In this document: positions 7,145 through 13,497 of the stretch, piece by piece
Layout: each line of letters opens with the position of its first letter
Position numbering within the stretch: the stretch's first letter is position 1
Assembly (NCBI GenBank): GCA_031286025.1
Contig: JAITVB010000092.1
Coordinates: 1 to 13,497 of the forward strand
DNA length: 13,497 nucleotides
Source: Rikenellaceae bacterium
GTDB taxonomy: Bacteria; Bacteroidota; Bacteroidia; Bacteroidales; Rikenellaceae
Reading direction: 5' to 3'
The notes under the pieces: generated by a model
Database searches by the model: none
What the model saw: the letters and a program-made list of their open reading frames with translations, nothing else
What the model was told of the DNA's origin: nothing
Position numbers and translations under genes: made by a program

Positions 7145-7158
7145 GAATTAGGAATTAG
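7145..7158. repeat. Tandem 7-base repeat GAATTAG x2 between kinase and regulator
   Basis: Two exact adjacent copies of GAATTAG (7145-7151 and 7152-7158) fill most of the 25-base gap just upstream of the LytTR gene start. The repeat may be a simple slippage product that tunes translation of the downstream gene, or a chance duplication. Confidence 0.4.
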
Positions 7159-7160
7159 GC

Positions 7161-8456
7161 TCAATCCACCAGATTGAGTTGTAAAGTTACATAAAAGATT
7201 CCGTTTTTCTCCTCGGTCGTGAAAGAATACTCCTTGTCGTAGATCAGGTCGAGGCGGCGGCGGATGTTCCTGATACCGATCCCCGACGAGAGGTTGTCAT
7301 CGCCGTTGCGCAACACGACGCGGTTCGACACGCGGAACTCGAAGCGTCTCCGGACCACCGCCGCCACAATGTCGACAAACGACGGTTCGACGCTGTCAAC
7401 TCCGTACTTGAACGCGTTTTCGAGAATAGGGATCAGGAGCATCGGCTCGATCCGGCAGCCTTCGGTGGTGCCTTCGACAATGATCGACACCCTTGTTTTT
7501 TCGGTCAGCCGCATCTTTTGCAGTTCGATGTAGTCATACACCACCCGGAGTTCGTCGGCCAACAGCACTTTTTCACGGTTGGCCTCATAGAGCATGTACC
7601 GGAGAATGGAGGAAAGCTTCAACACGGCATCGGATGCGATCGCCGATACGCCGATCGTATAGGAGTAGATAGAGTTGAGCGTATTGAACAGGAAATGAGG
7701 GTTGATCTGCTGCTTGAGATAGGCCAGTTCGGTGGTGATCTTGTCGCTTTCGACCTCCTGCCGCCGCTGTTCCGACCGGCGCGATTTTTCGAAGTAGGCC
7801 AGGGCCAGGGAGGCCAGGTAGAAGAAAAAGAGCGAATAGATCAGCGGAATGTTGTGTATCCGGAACGGGTTGTAGGGCTCCTTGCGGATGCCGCGGTAGT
7901 ATGAGCGGAAATGGTCGTACTCGCGGTCGAGTTTCCTAAATTCCTGCTCGCGGGGAGTGAGATCCAACTCGCGGCGTTCGAAATCGCGCTCATTGAATGC
8001 GGAACGGTCGCCGAATTCGCCGCCACGGCCGGCACGCATCAGGCTGTCCTGCCGGATCCGTTCGTAGAAAGCCCTGGCGCGCTCGATGCGTTGCTCGTGT
8101 TCCTTGCGGCCGAAACTTTCCTCGGCGTCCTTGTAGGTGACCAGTTCGGTTTCGAGGCTCTTAAGTTGGCGCTTGACCACCCGTACCGACCCGTATCGGA
8201 TCGCGCCGAAAGCGATCACCAACGCCGCCACGGTCAGGAAAAGGTATCCGAAGACCCGCTTCCGGAACAGAAAGCGGGGGATCAGAACGAGATAGCTCGC
8301 ATAAAAGAGCAGGATGTAGGCTATCCACGAAATAAGGTTATCCCAGGCGTCGACCGTAAAGGAATAGCCCTTGGTCAGCACAAAATTGAGCAGGATCAGC
8401 GCCATCCAGGCCAGGATGTGGATCCAGACTTTAATGGTTTTGGCTCTTGGTGTCAT
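7161..8456 (-). CDS. LytS/YehU-type sensor histidine kinase with long charged periplasmic loop
   Basis: The 431-residue protein has four predicted membrane helices at about 8-28, 41-60, 68-88 and 203-222. The cytoplasmic His_kinase domain carries phosphoacceptor His254 in INPHFLFNTLNSI, an N-box PILENAFKYG (Asn347) and a G-box SGIGIRNIRRRL (391-402). Such kinases pair with LytTR regulators, and one lies 25 bases downstream. The odd part is residues 89-202, between the third and fourth helix. This stretch is helical in character and extremely charged (I count 50 Asp/Glu/Lys/Arg in residues 91-200), and it contains an AGRGGEFGD turn. Bacteroidetes relatives usually have only short loops here. 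With the N-terminus inside, this loop lies in the periplasm and is the likely sensor. The gene begins 15 bases after the outer-membrane beta-barrel gene. Confidence 0.94.
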   Translation of the reverse strand: MTPRAKTIKVWIHILAWMALILLNFVLTKGYSFTVDAWDNLISWIAYILLFYASYLVLIPRFLFRKRVFGYLFLTVAALVIAFGAIRYGSVRVVKRQLKSLETELVTYKDAEESFGRKEHEQRIERARAFYERIRQDSLMRAGRGGEFGDRSAFNERDFERRELDLTPREQEFRKLDREYDHFRSYYRGIRKEPYNPFRIHNIPLIYSLFFFYLASLALAYFEKSRRSEQRRQEVESDKITTELAYLKQQINPHFLFNTLNSIYSYTIGVSAIASDAVLKLSSILRYMLYEANREKVLLADELRVVYDYIELQKMRLTEKTRVSIIVEGTTEGCRIEPMLLIPILENAFKYGVDSVEPSFVDIVAAVVRRRFEFRVSNRVVLRNGDDNLSSGIGIRNIRRRLDLIYDKEYSFTTEEKNGIFYVTLQLNLVD

Positions 8457-8471
8457 TGTCGTAAAGTTTTA

Positions 8472-11309
8472 TCAGAAACCTCGGCCGCCGCCAAATCTGC
8501 CGCCGCCCGGAGGAGGCCCCTGCATCCCGCCGCGCCCATAACCCCGGTCGCCCGGCCGGAAGTCGACACCTTCGCCCTTGCGGTCGACGGGCGTATTCAT
8601 CGAGTTGAAGCGGTAACTCAGGGTAAACATCACGTAGCGGCCCATGGTGTTCGTCCAACTGTCCTGTACATAAGCGTCGGCGATCGAGTGGCGCAGGCTC
8701 CTGTTCTGCCTCAGGATGTCGTAGACCGTCACTCGCGCCTCGGCCGTCTTGCGCTTGGTGAATTTATACCCCAAGCCGGCGTTCCACAGACTGTAATGTT
8801 GGGTAAAACCCTCGTTCGAGGTGTTTTTGATGTAATTAAAGGTATAGGCCGTGTTGAGGACAATCCCTTTGAGCATGATGATGTTCAGCATCCCGCTAGC
8901 CCGTTGGCTGAAAGACTCGTGATTGTCTTTGGCCGAGTTGGCGGTAACGTTATAGCCGCTCGACGACATGACCGAAAAATCGACGTTCTGCGAGATGTTG
9001 CTCACCAGGCCCAACATCAGGTTGCCGCTGTTGGTTCTGGCTTTGTTGAGCCGGTTGTCGGTCGTGTAGGAGGGGGTGATGTTGTAGCTGTAGCGCGTTC
9101 CCATATTGAAATTGCTCTTCAGCGCCCGGATCGGGAAATTATAGGAAACCATTGCCGAAGCCGAGAAACGACCGTCGAGATTGGTCGGCGTGCGGAGTTG
9201 GGACCCGGCTTGGGCCACATAGTTGTTGTAGGCGGTCAGCACGGTTTCGTTCTCGAAATAGAGCGTGTGGTAGCCGATGTAGTCCTGGGTCACCGCCGCC
9301 CGGGCCTGCAAATAGAAATTGGTCGATTTCAGAACATTCGACGAGGTGTAGCGGACCGAAAAATCGTGGTCGTAGCTCTGACCGAGTTCGGGGTTCCCCG
9401 AGGTGAGCTGCATCGGGTTGCGGGCGTCGATCACGTTCTGCAACTCTTCGACCGACGGCAGGCTGTTTTCGCCTTCGTAACCGATGCGCAGGTTCCTGCT
9501 CTTGCTGAAATTGTAGCGGAGTTGCACATCGGGTTTCCAAGTGTAGAAATTGCGGTCGACGATGAACCTGGTGGGGATGGTCTGATCGTTGTTCATGTCG
9601 GCCGCTTCGTATTCGAGCCCTGCGCTCAAGCGGATCTTGTCTTTGGTGAACGTGTAGTCGAGTTGGCCGCTTTGAGAGGTGTAGTTGCGGGTAAAGGTGT
9701 TCGAGCGGGTCGGGTCGATGATGCCTCCTTGGTCTTCGTCGAGGTAGATCACTTCCGATTCGCTGTTGTTGTAGCCCAGACGGTAAGAAAGCAACACACG
9801 CGAATATTTGCCCAACGGCTCGGCATAGGTGAGGCGGCCGCGGAACTGGCGGCTCCAACTGTTGTTGGTGTTGGTGAGCCAAGTGCGGTTGGTCGTCGTT
9901 TCGGTCGTGTCGCGTTGCCAACCGTCGCCGTCGTTGTCGTTGGCCGAGAGGCGGAAAGTGGTCGTCAAGGCGCGCCCGGTCTTGGCGCCGGTGCCCAGGC
10001 GGAGGGTCCACATCAGTTCGCCGCCCGCGTTGTAACCGTCCGTGGCGTTGTAGTTCAACATATCCATCCGGGTGGTCGGCACACCGTCGACGATGCTGGT
10101 CGCCCGTCTCCAGGTGTCGGACGTGTTGTCGCGATAGGAAAAGCCGGGGGTAAACAACAGACGGTTGCGCCCGCTTTCGACCTCAAGCCTGCCGTTGACA
10201 CGATGGTTTTGGTTGCCCGGGTTGGAATAGGTGGTGTCGACGTAGACGCGGGTATCCCACTGGTCGGTCGGGAAATAATTCTGCACGCGACGGGAGGACA
10301 CATCCGACGAGCTGTTGTCAAACATATAGTTACCCGTAAATTTCACTGCTTCGCCCCATTCGCCCGAATAGCTGAAGCCAAGGTTCCGGATCGTGTTGAC
10401 CCCGTTCGACCCCATGAACATCGCCGCGGCGCCTCCGCCGGTATTCGAACTCTGGCCCGAGAAGCGCTGTTGGTTGACATTGTTGACCAAACCGTTGATC
10501 GACCAACGGTTCTTTTGTCCGATCATCGTGGCGTTCCCGCCGAACAGGTAGCGAAGCGGGTTTTCTCCCTCCGAGTTTTCCTGGAGCTCGGCGCCGATGC
10601 CGGCTTCGAGGCGGCCCATGTAGCTGCGGTTGCTCTTGTGTTTGGTGACGATATTCAAGGCGCGGGTGGTGCGGCCGTCGTCATAGCCGAGGAACTTGGC
10701 CTCATCGCTCAGTTCGTCGAACATCTGGATACTTTCGACCGCGTCGGCCGGCAGGTTGCGCAACACGGCCATCACGTCGTCGCCGAACGAAAGCTTGCCG
10801 TCGACATAGGCGCGTTGCACGGCTTCGCCCTGCGACTGCACCTCGCCGTCGGAAATGGTGATCCCCGGCATCTTCGAGGCCAGGTCGGCCGCATCGGCGT
10901 CTGGATTGGTTTTGAAAGCGCTGGCATTATACTGGGTGGTGTCGCCCTTCTGCACCGCCAGGTTCGAGCGGGCTTCAACCACCACCTTGTCGATCATGTT
11001 GCCCTCTTCGGTCATCCTGATCGTACCCAGGTTGGCGGTCGAGCGGTTGACGTCGATCGTGCGGGTAATCGTCCCGTAGCCCATAAAGGTAACCACCATC
11101 GTCGTCTCTTTGGCCGGTACGTTGGGCACGCTGAACGTTCCGTAGAGGTCCGTAGTCACGTGGTGGATACTGTCAATCATCACCAACGCGCCCACCATCG
11201 GCGAATTGTCGCCGGCATCGACCACATTCCCCCGCAGGGTGAAAGTCTGCTGCGCGTAGCCACCCATAACGGTCAGGCAGAAGATCGCCAGTAGGAAAAT
11301 TCTTTTCAT
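8472..11309 (-). CDS. TonB-receptor-like outer-membrane beta-barrel protein with Gly/Arg-rich C-terminal tail
   Basis: The 945-residue protein begins with a signal peptide (MKRIFLLAIFCLTVMGGYA, cleavage predicted after Ala19). A carboxypeptidase-regulatory-like beta-sandwich follows (about 23-108, FTLRGNVVDAGDNSPMVGAL, then TDLYGTFSVPNV and FMGYGTITR). Next is a plug-like region (about 110-215, with DLASKMPGI and AYVDGKLSFGDD), and the rest is a large outer-membrane barrel of the type often annotated as outer membrane beta-barrel family protein (OMP_b-brl_3). No TonB box is clear, so TonB dependence is uncertain. The last beta-strand (YVMFTLSYRF, about 892-901) is not terminal: it is followed by a 34-residue tail (912-945) of Gly, Arg and Pro ending in GRGF. 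It is first in an operon with a LytS kinase and LytTR regulator, suggesting a signalling or sensing role in addition to, or instead of, uptake. The ligand cannot be inferred. Confidence 0.92.
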   Translation of the reverse strand: MKRIFLLAIFCLTVMGGYAQQTFTLRGNVVDAGDNSPMVGALVMIDSIHHVTTDLYGTFSVPNVPAKETTMVVTFMGYGTITRTIDVNRSTANLGTIRMTEEGNMIDKVVVEARSNLAVQKGDTTQYNASAFKTNPDADAADLASKMPGITISDGEVQSQGEAVQRAYVDGKLSFGDDVMAVLRNLPADAVESIQMFDELSDEAKFLGYDDGRTTRALNIVTKHKSNRSYMGRLEAGIGAELQENSEGENPLRYLFGGNATMIGQKNRWSINGLVNNVNQQRFSGQSSNTGGGAAAMFMGSNGVNTIRNLGFSYSGEWGEAVKFTGNYMFDNSSSDVSSRRVQNYFPTDQWDTRVYVDTTYSNPGNQNHRVNGRLEVESGRNRLLFTPGFSYRDNTSDTWRRATSIVDGVPTTRMDMLNYNATDGYNAGGELMWTLRLGTGAKTGRALTTTFRLSANDNDGDGWQRDTTETTTNRTWLTNTNNSWSRQFRGRLTYAEPLGKYSRVLLSYRLGYNNSESEVIYLDEDQGGIIDPTRSNTFTRNYTSQSGQLDYTFTKDKIRLSAGLEYEAADMNNDQTIPTRFIVDRNFYTWKPDVQLRYNFSKSRNLRIGYEGENSLPSVEELQNVIDARNPMQLTSGNPELGQSYDHDFSVRYTSSNVLKSTNFYLQARAAVTQDYIGYHTLYFENETVLTAYNNYVAQAGSQLRTPTNLDGRFSASAMVSYNFPIRALKSNFNMGTRYSYNITPSYTTDNRLNKARTNSGNLMLGLVSNISQNVDFSVMSSSGYNVTANSAKDNHESFSQRASGMLNIIMLKGIVLNTAYTFNYIKNTSNEGFTQHYSLWNAGLGYKFTKRKTAEARVTVYDILRQNRSLRHSIADAYVQDSWTNTMGRYVMFTLSYRFNSMNTPVDRKGEGVDFRPGDRGYGRGGMQGPPPGGGRFGGGRGF

Positions 11310-11359
11310 GGAATTTTTATATTTTAATTTTAAAAATCTCCGTCTCTTTTTTCATTATT

Positions 11360-11391
11360 CGAATGTAGGGCGGCAACTCCCAGCCGACAAA
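11360..11391 (-). promoter_or_regulatory. Putative promoter of the barrel-kinase-regulator operon
   Basis: Reading the minus strand, TTTG (complement of 11388-11391) is followed after 20 bases by TACATTCG (complement of 11360-11367), one mismatch from TAnnTTTG. The predicted leader is about 45 bases and A/T-rich. No comparable promoter is seen in the short gaps before the kinase or regulator genes. Confidence 0.5.
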
Positions 11392-11430
11392 CAAAATAGA
11401 CCAAACCGCGATTTAAGTCGATGAAAGCGC

Positions 11431-11470
11431 ATTTCCATCTCCGGCGCAAGACGAAAAGCCGAATGGAAAT
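11431..11470. repeat. Inverted repeat ATTTCCAT/ATGGAAAT upstream of the operon promoter
   Basis: ATTTCCAT (11431-11438) and ATGGAAAT (11463-11470) are perfect inverted 8-mers, centre to centre 32 bases (about three helical turns), lying about 40-80 bases upstream of the putative TTTG box. It could be a regulator site for the divergent operon; chance is not excluded. The remainder of 11392-11523 shows nothing else I can name. Confidence 0.3.
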
Positions 11471-11523
11471 CCGATCGTCCCCGCCCCGGACACCTCCGGA
11501 CTGAAAAACGCGAGCCGGAACGA

Positions 11524-11554
11524 TTTGTAAGATCGATTTTTTCCTTTATCTTTG
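11524..11554 (+). promoter_or_regulatory. Consensus promoter of tRNA-Leu (and probably tig)
   Basis: TTTG at 11524-11527, a 19-base spacer and TATCTTTG at 11547-11554 match the Bacteroidetes housekeeping consensus exactly at both boxes. The start site should fall just before the tRNA at 11572. No similar motif is present between the tRNA and tig. Confidence 0.85.
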
Positions 11555-11571
11555 CGGGGCTTTTGCCGAAG

Positions 11572-11653
11572 GCGGATGTGGCGTAATTGGCAGCCGCGCC
11601 AGACTTAGGATCTGGTGCCGGAAGGCGTGGGGGTTCGAGTCCCTTCATCCGCA
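11572..11653 (+). tRNA. tRNA-Leu (anticodon UAG)
   Basis: The acceptor stem GCGGATG pairs with CATCCGC, followed by discriminator A (11653). The anticodon stem CCAGA/TCTGG encloses the loop CTTAGGA, giving anticodon TAG, which reads CUN leucine codons. A long variable arm (TGCCGGAAGGCGT region) and the TTCGAGT T-loop fit a class II leucine tRNA. The CCA end is not fully encoded, as position 74 onwards reads CCC. The length of 82 bases is normal. Confidence 0.96.
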
Positions 11654-11718
11654 CCCTCTGCACAGCGAAGAGGAGCCTCCGGGTTTCCCGCTTTCCGAAA
11701 TCTAAAAACACCTACAAG

Positions 11719-13041
11719 ATGAATCTCATAACAGAAACCCTCGACAACCAGGTACTGCTGTTCAAAGCGACGGTGGGCGAATCCGACTATAACGAAGCTG
11801 TGGGAAAGGCCCTGCGCGATTACCGTCGTAAAGCCAACGTCCCCGGGTTCCGTCCCGGGATGGTGCCGATGGGGATCATCAACAAAATGTACCGCAAGGG
11901 CGTCGTGGCCGAAGAGGCTTACCGCACCGCCTCGCGCGCCTGTCTCGACGAACTCAATGCGTCGAAAACCGCCACCATCGGCGAACTGATGCCCAGCGAA
12001 CAGCAAAAGGAACTCGATTTCGACAACGCGGCCGAATTCGAATTCGTTTTCGAAATCGGTATCGCCCCCGAAATCAGGATCGACCTGACCAAGAAAGACA
12101 AGATCATCCGCTACGGCATCAAAGTAGCCCCCGAAATGCTCGCCGGCTACAAGGAAAACTTCATGAAACGTTTCGGCAAATTGGAAGAGGTGGACGTCGT
12201 GAAATCGGAAGAGGCCCTAACCGTGATCCTCGATCGGGAAGATATGCGCATCGAAGACGCATACGTCGGCCTGATCTCAATGACCGAGGAAGAGCGCAAG
12301 CCGTTCATCGGCAAAAAAGTGGGCGCCAAGATGGAAATCAACGTCAACGACCTCTACAAATCGCCGTCGCAGCGTGCCTCGATCCTCCAGGTGAAAGAAG
12401 AAGAGTTGGGCGGGATCAGTCCCGACTTCACGCTCGAAATCACCCAGATCCGTGAATTTGTGCTGCCCAAGCCCGACGACGAATTCTTCAAGACGGCTTT
12501 CCCGGAAGGCGACGTGAAGGACGAAGCCGAGATGGACAAATGGGCCGAAGGGAAAATCGCCGCAGACCTGGTGCGCGAAACCGAGTTCAAATTCGTGATC
12601 GACGTACGCGATTTCCTGAAGAAGAAGGCCGCCATTACGTTGCCCGACGCTTTCCTGAAGAATTGGCTCTATCACATGAACGAAGGAAAATTCACGACGG
12701 AGCAGATCGAAGCCGAATACCCCGCGTTCGCCGACATGATGGCCTGGGACCTGATCCAGAAACACTATGGCGAAACGATGGGTGTCCAGATTACCCCCGA
12801 AGAGGCGATGAGTGAAGCCAAGGCGTTAGCTGCTATGCAGTTTGCCTATTACGGGATGCCGTCGGTATCGGACGATATGTTGGAAAACTATGCCAAGCAG
12901 ATGCTTTCGAACCGCGAAGAGGCGAAAAAGATCCACGACAAGCTTTTCGAGCGCAAAGTGGTCGATGCCGTCAGCGGTCTGGTGACTATCAACGAAAAGA
13001 AAGTGAGCGCCGACGAATTTAATAAATTGTTCGAAGCCTGA
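11719..13041 (+). CDS. tig: Trigger factor, ribosome-associated chaperone
   Basis: The 440-residue protein binds the ribosome exit tunnel and shields nascent chains. The N-terminal domain (about 1-120) ends its ribosome-binding loop in VPGFRPGMVP (41-50), the family's GFRxGxxP signature. The middle region (about 155-247) aligns in position with the FKBP-type isomerase domain, but it is short and lacks the usual IPGFE-type motif seen in E. coli trigger factor, so isomerase activity is doubtful. The helical C-terminal chaperone domain covers about 250-430. The frame is open upstream to 11587, but that lies inside tRNA-Leu, so the ATG at 11719 is the start. The gene begins 65 bases after the tRNA with no visible promoter of its own, and it ends before a strong palindromic terminator. 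Confidence 0.96.
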   Translation: MNLITETLDNQVLLFKATVGESDYNEAVGKALRDYRRKANVPGFRPGMVPMGIINKMYRKGVVAEEAYRTASRACLDELNASKTATIGELMPSEQQKELDFDNAAEFEFVFEIGIAPEIRIDLTKKDKIIRYGIKVAPEMLAGYKENFMKRFGKLEEVDVVKSEEALTVILDREDMRIEDAYVGLISMTEEERKPFIGKKVGAKMEINVNDLYKSPSQRASILQVKEEELGGISPDFTLEITQIREFVLPKPDDEFFKTAFPEGDVKDEAEMDKWAEGKIAADLVRETEFKFVIDVRDFLKKKAAITLPDAFLKNWLYHMNEGKFTTEQIEAEYPAFADMMAWDLIQKHYGETMGVQITPEEAMSEAKALAAMQFAYYGMPSVSDDMLENYAKQMLSNREEAKKIHDKLFERKVVDAVSGLVTINEKKVSADEFNKLFEA

Positions 13042-13060
13042 ACGCTCTCCCGACCCGAAC

Positions 13061-13096
13061 AAAACCGGCCCTGCAAATATTTGCAGGGCCGGTTTT
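13061..13096 (+). terminator. Perfect 36-base palindromic terminator after tig
   Basis: AAAACCGGCCCTGCAAAT (13061-13078) is followed directly by its exact reverse complement (13079-13096). The transcript can form a stem of about 16 bp with a tight AU loop, ending in GGTTTT and followed by CCTTT. It lies 19 bases after the tig stop. With A-run and T-run on opposite sides it could work in both directions. Confidence 0.93.
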
Positions 13097-13219
13097 CCTT
13101 TAACACATTCCGTCTTATTGGCCGCAACCAAAAAAAAGGAGAAAACGAAAAACAAGCGCCATCCCACACATTTCTGGCGTTGAGCCTAAAATTTAACATT
13201 CCGCACTAAAACCGACATG

Positions 13220-13250
13220 GTTGTGTGTTTTATAAAAACAGCTATTTTTG
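13220..13250 (+). promoter_or_regulatory. Putative promoter of purU
   Basis: TATTTTTG at 13243-13250 matches TAnnTTTG exactly. The upstream box is GTTG (13220-13223), one mismatch from TTTG, with a 19-base spacer. The predicted leader before the ATG at 13271 is short, about 15 bases. Confidence 0.6.
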
Positions 13251-13270
13251 TTATCGTCAAACAGTCCCCT

Positions 13271-13497
13271 ATGAAAAGTATCCCTGATGAACAGACAACG
13301 GCTATCCTGTTGATATACTGCCCCGATCGGAAAGGCATCCTGGCTACCGTCACCGATTTTATCGATATCAACGGCGGCAACATCATCTACCTCGACCAAC
13401 ACGTCGACCGGGAGGCGGGCATCTTTTTTATGCGCGTCGAATGGGAACTCAACGGTTTCGCCATCCCCAAGGAGCGCATTACCGAGTATTTCGAGAC
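13271..13497 (+). CDS. purU: Formyltetrahydrofolate deformylase, 5' part only
   Basis: Seventy-five codons are visible before the window ends. They form an N-terminal ACT domain with ILLIYCPDRKGILATVTDFI, then GGNIIYLDQHVDREAGIFFM and RVEWE, which is the characteristic start of PurU; E. coli PurU has CPDQKGLIARIT and FVDHRTGRFFMR at the matching places. PurU hydrolyses 10-formyl-tetrahydrofolate to formate and tetrahydrofolate, balancing one-carbon units and supplying formate. The catalytic formyltransferase-like domain lies beyond the window. Serine and homoserine enzymes also carry ACT domains, but the Asp-Arg/Gln-Lys-Gly and FFMR pattern favours PurU. Confidence 0.9.
   Translation, partial: MKSIPDEQTTAILLIYCPDRKGILATVTDFIDINGGNIIYLDQHVDREAGIFFMRVEWELNGFAIPKERITEYFE

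Noticed and set aside
7911..11294. 1127-codon open frame on the plus strand, antisense to the kinase and the barrel protein
   Set aside because: It overlaps two well-supported genes on the other strand. Its translation is low in secondary-structure logic, rich in Val/Gly/Arg/His and matches no family. Long antisense frames are expected from GC-rich codon usage.
11355..11711. 118-codon minus-strand frame over the tRNA-Leu region
   Set aside because: It runs through the tRNA gene and its promoter and resembles the spurious proteins often predicted opposite tRNA genes.
11587..11718. Upstream start for trigger factor at 11587
   Set aside because: The position lies within the tRNA-Leu gene; the family N-terminus begins at the ATG at 11719.

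Overview
The window looks like a piece of a GC-rich Bacteroidales chromosome, most probably Alistipes-like (Rikenellaceae). The evidence is the repeated Bacteroidetes promoter signature (TTTG, a spacer of about 19-21 bases, then TAnnTTTG), starts without Shine-Dalgarno sequences, a large beta-barrel protein with a carboxypeptidase-regulatory-like N-terminus, a DUF4861 secreted protein, and a LytS/LytTR pair. The genus is an inference from base composition and gene style; no 16S or other decisive marker is present. I see no CRISPR array, insertion sequence, integrase or phage gene.

Left part, minus strand (1-2836): a two-gene operon. The first gene is a cytoplasmic fusion of a class I amidotransferase-like gamma-glutamyl hydrolase (C26) with a zinc membrane-dipeptidase-type enzyme (M19). 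Thirteen bases downstream is a fused SpmA-SpmB (nucleoside-recognition/Gate domain) membrane protein that runs off the left edge. The promoter of this operon is overlaid by three AATTTCCCG repeats spaced 20 and 19 bases apart.

Centre left, plus strand (3052-6182): a secreted DUF4861 protein followed by a strong hairpin, then an AT-rich, unrecognised small outer-membrane beta-barrel protein with its own promoter and terminator, then an OmpR/PhoB-type response regulator. This regulator has no histidine kinase beside it; only a 41-codon ORF overlaps its stop codon as ATGA.

Centre right, minus strand (6404-11309): a three-gene operon in the order outer-membrane beta-barrel protein (945 aa), LytS-type sensor kinase (431 aa), LytTR response regulator (243 aa), with gaps of 15 and 25 bases. 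The kinase has an unusually long, highly charged loop predicted to lie in the periplasm, and the barrel protein ends in a Gly/Arg/Pro-rich tail that should also face the periplasm. This is the best candidate in the window for an undescribed system: an outer-membrane protein signalling to its own cotranscribed two-component pair.

Right part, plus strand (11524-13497): a consensus promoter, tRNA-Leu(UAG), trigger factor (tig) with a reduced peptidyl-prolyl isomerase domain, a perfect 36-base palindromic terminator, and the start of purU (formyltetrahydrofolate deformylase), cut by the window end. These are housekeeping genes.
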